A stretch of DNA of 7,239 nucleotides from Spirochaetales bacterium (GTDB lineage: Bacteria; Spirochaetota; Spirochaetia; DSM-27196; SLST01). The stretch is taken from assembly GCA_030642995.1 (NCBI GenBank), contig DAOWMR010000135.1, positions 1-7,239 of the forward strand, in the 5' to 3' direction. The notes under the pieces are model-generated. The model made no database searches and was not told the origin of the DNA. It saw only the letters and a list, made by a program, of their open reading frames with translations. Positions 6,077 through 7,239 of the stretch are shown here, in pieces. The position numbers were made by a program, and so were the translations under genes. How positions within the stretch are numbered: position 1 is the first letter of the stretch; every line of letters starts with the position of its first letter.

Positions 6077-7239
6077 CTACTCGGTTCTACCGGCGAGTTC
6101 TCGAATTCGGGAGTAGGGGAAGAACCCTGTCGTGTGGCCGTCGCTCCAGTCAATACTCAATGCGTAGTTCCCAACACGCTCGACAGCATTCGGGTGAATG
6201 TCCTCAGGGATGGAAGCGAGATTCAGAAGCGATTCGCCGGAATACTCGTCAACGCAGACTGCGCACTGGCAGCCTGCTCTGAGTGTCCGATGGTCGACGG
6301 TCACTTTTTCACCGTTCGGCCAGACAAGGGAGAGGGTGTGCTCGTCGTGCTCCTCTTCCGGGTGGGAGAGGCCGGCACGGGCCATTCCGAGATATCGAAT
6401 TGTCTGTTCCACCGCGGCCTGCAGCTCCGGCGATTGAGGGCTTCGCGTGGTTGGCCCGCCGAACTGCTTCGCGGAGATAGGTAGCCGGCCGAGGATGGGC
6501 AGTCCGTAGTGCTCTGCAAGGCGCTGGGCCGCACCCTGTCCGAAGACATCGTAGCGCTTGCCGGTATCCGGCGCCTCGAAATAGGTCATGTTTTCAATAA
6601 CACCGAGGATAGGCACTGAGACCTTGTCAAACATCTGGATGGCCTTGCCGACGTCTGCAGCGGAGAGTACGTGCGGTGTTGTCACGATGACGGCTCCGTC
6701 CATCTGGGTATTCTGCGTGAGGGTGATCTGGACATCTCCGGTTCCGGGAGGGAGATCCATGAAGAGATAATCCAAGGTTCCCCACTTCACCTGGTGGAGG
6801 AACTGCCGGACGTAATTGGTGACCATCGGGCCCCTCATGATTGCGGGCTGCGAGCCAAGCCAGAACCCAAAGGACATGACGAGCAGGCCGTCTTTGTTTT
6901 CCGGGATGACCATCTGACTCTCGTCGGCCGAAAGACCGACTTCATGATGTTCAAAGAGCGTAGGAATAGATGGGCCGTAGATGTCCATGTCCAGCAATCC
7001 AACACGGCAGCCCTGGCGCACGAGTTCCATGGCCATTGCCGCGGCGATGGTGGACTTGCCGACGCCGCCCTTTCCGGATGCGACGGCGACGATGCTGTCT
7101 ACGGTATCAAGGCCGCTTTTCTCGGCCGCCGGCTTGCGGGTTGGCTTGCGGCTGGAGAGGTTCACCTTCACCGTCTCCACCCCGGGGAGAGCCCCGACGA
7201 GTTCCTCAGCGCGGGCGCGGAACTGAACCTTTACGGGAC
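6077..7239 (-). CDS. mrp: Mrp/ApbC-type P-loop ATPase with C-terminal DUF971, 5' end outside window
   Basis: A deviant P-loop NTPase of the Mrp/NBP35/ApbC family, whose studied members carry and deliver Fe-S clusters in the cytoplasm. The nucleotide site is intact: GKGGVGKST (7049-7075), DMDIYGPS, and DLPPGTGD. The frame stays open beyond the GTG at 7180 to the window edge, and the extra residues (ending in ELVGALPGVETVKV) fit the tail of a MIP18/DUF59 domain, the normal N-terminus of bacterial Mrp; 386 residues are visible. Where many relatives have CXXC before the DIFG motif, this one has APDT (6563-6574), so the bridging-cluster ligands are missing. A C-terminal DUF971 domain (about 6089-6340) carries CQCAVC (6254-6271) and WSDGH (His at 6134-6136), the Cys3-His pattern that binds zinc in the gamma-butyrobetaine hydroxylase N-domain. 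It is probably the upstream gene of an operon with sppA; its own promoter is not in the window. Confidence 0.95.
   Translation of the reverse strand, partial: PVKVQFRARAEELVGALPGVETVKVNLSSRKPTRKPAAEKSGLDTVDSIVAVASGKGGVGKSTIAAAMAMELVRQGCRVGLLDMDIYGPSIPTLFEHHEVGLSADESQMVIPENKDGLLVMSFGFWLGSQPAIMRGPMVTNYVRQFLHQVKWGTLDYLFMDLPPGTGDVQITLTQNTQMDGAVIVTTPHVLSAADVGKAIQMFDKVSVPILGVIENMTYFEAPDTGKRYDVFGQGAAQRLAEHYGLPILGRLPISAKQFGGPTTRSPQSPELQAAVEQTIRYLGMARAGLSHPEEEHDEHTLSLVWPNGEKVTVDHRTLRAGCQCAVCVDEYSGESLLNLASIPEDIHPNAVERVGNYALSIDWSDGHTTGFFPYSRIRELAGRTE

Noticed and set aside
5993..6484. A 163-codon plus-strand open frame across the sppA start and mrp 3' end
   Set aside because: It is antisense to two well supported genes, shows no domain, and has no convincing ribosome binding site.
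1..7239. CRISPR array, tRNA or rRNA gene, transposase, integrase, toxin-antitoxin or phage defence genes
   Set aside because: No regularly spaced repeats, tRNA-like folds or related protein motifs were found. The unknown 88-residue protein was considered as an antitoxin-like protein, but no toxin partner lies beside it.

Overview
The window is a gene-dense bacterial chromosomal segment with five genes that can be recognised and one small unknown gene. Almost every base is coding. By eye the GC content is a little under 60 %. There is no RNA gene, CRISPR array, insertion sequence or phage gene. The taxon cannot be fixed from the sequence. An S49 peptidase, a K+-dependent membrane pyrophosphatase and an Mrp ATPase fused to a DUF971 domain would suit an environmental, probably two-membraned bacterium; this is a loose inference.

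Layout, left to right. (1) 1-1452, plus strand: the 3' part of a cytoplasmic signalling protein with TPR repeats, a coiled coil, a GAF domain and an intact GGDEF diguanylate cyclase; its start lies outside the window. (2) 1428-1922, minus strand: a Nudix hydrolase closely resembling MTH1 (8-oxo-dGTP cleaning). Its 3' end overlaps the cyclase by 25 bases, tail to tail. (3) 1923-2046: the only real intergenic region, a divergent control region between the Nudix gene and hppA. (4) 2047-4209, plus strand: hppA, a membrane-bound ion-pumping pyrophosphatase with the K+-dependent signature and a gate arrangement like that of Na+-pumping members. (5) 4212-4478, plus strand: an unrecognised 88-residue protein that starts two bases after the hppA stop and is probably translationally coupled to it. 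(6) 4398-6044, minus strand: an SppA-like S49 peptidase with both catalytic residues but no visible membrane anchor. It overlaps the small gene tail to tail by 81 bases. (7) 6077-7239, minus strand: an Mrp/ApbC-type P-loop ATPase with a C-terminal DUF971 domain. Its reading frame runs off the right edge, where the end of a MIP18/DUF59-like domain is visible. mrp and sppA probably form one operon.

The genes are mostly housekeeping: c-di-GMP signalling, nucleotide-pool cleaning, pyrophosphate-driven ion pumping, membrane or peptide quality control, and Fe-S cluster carriage. I see no clear new multi-gene system. The points most worth a second look are the unknown gene coupled to hppA, the Mrp protein that has lost its cluster-binding CXXC but carries a CxCxxC in DUF971, the anchorless SppA with an altered oxyanion loop, and the MTH1-like pocket of the Nudix protein.
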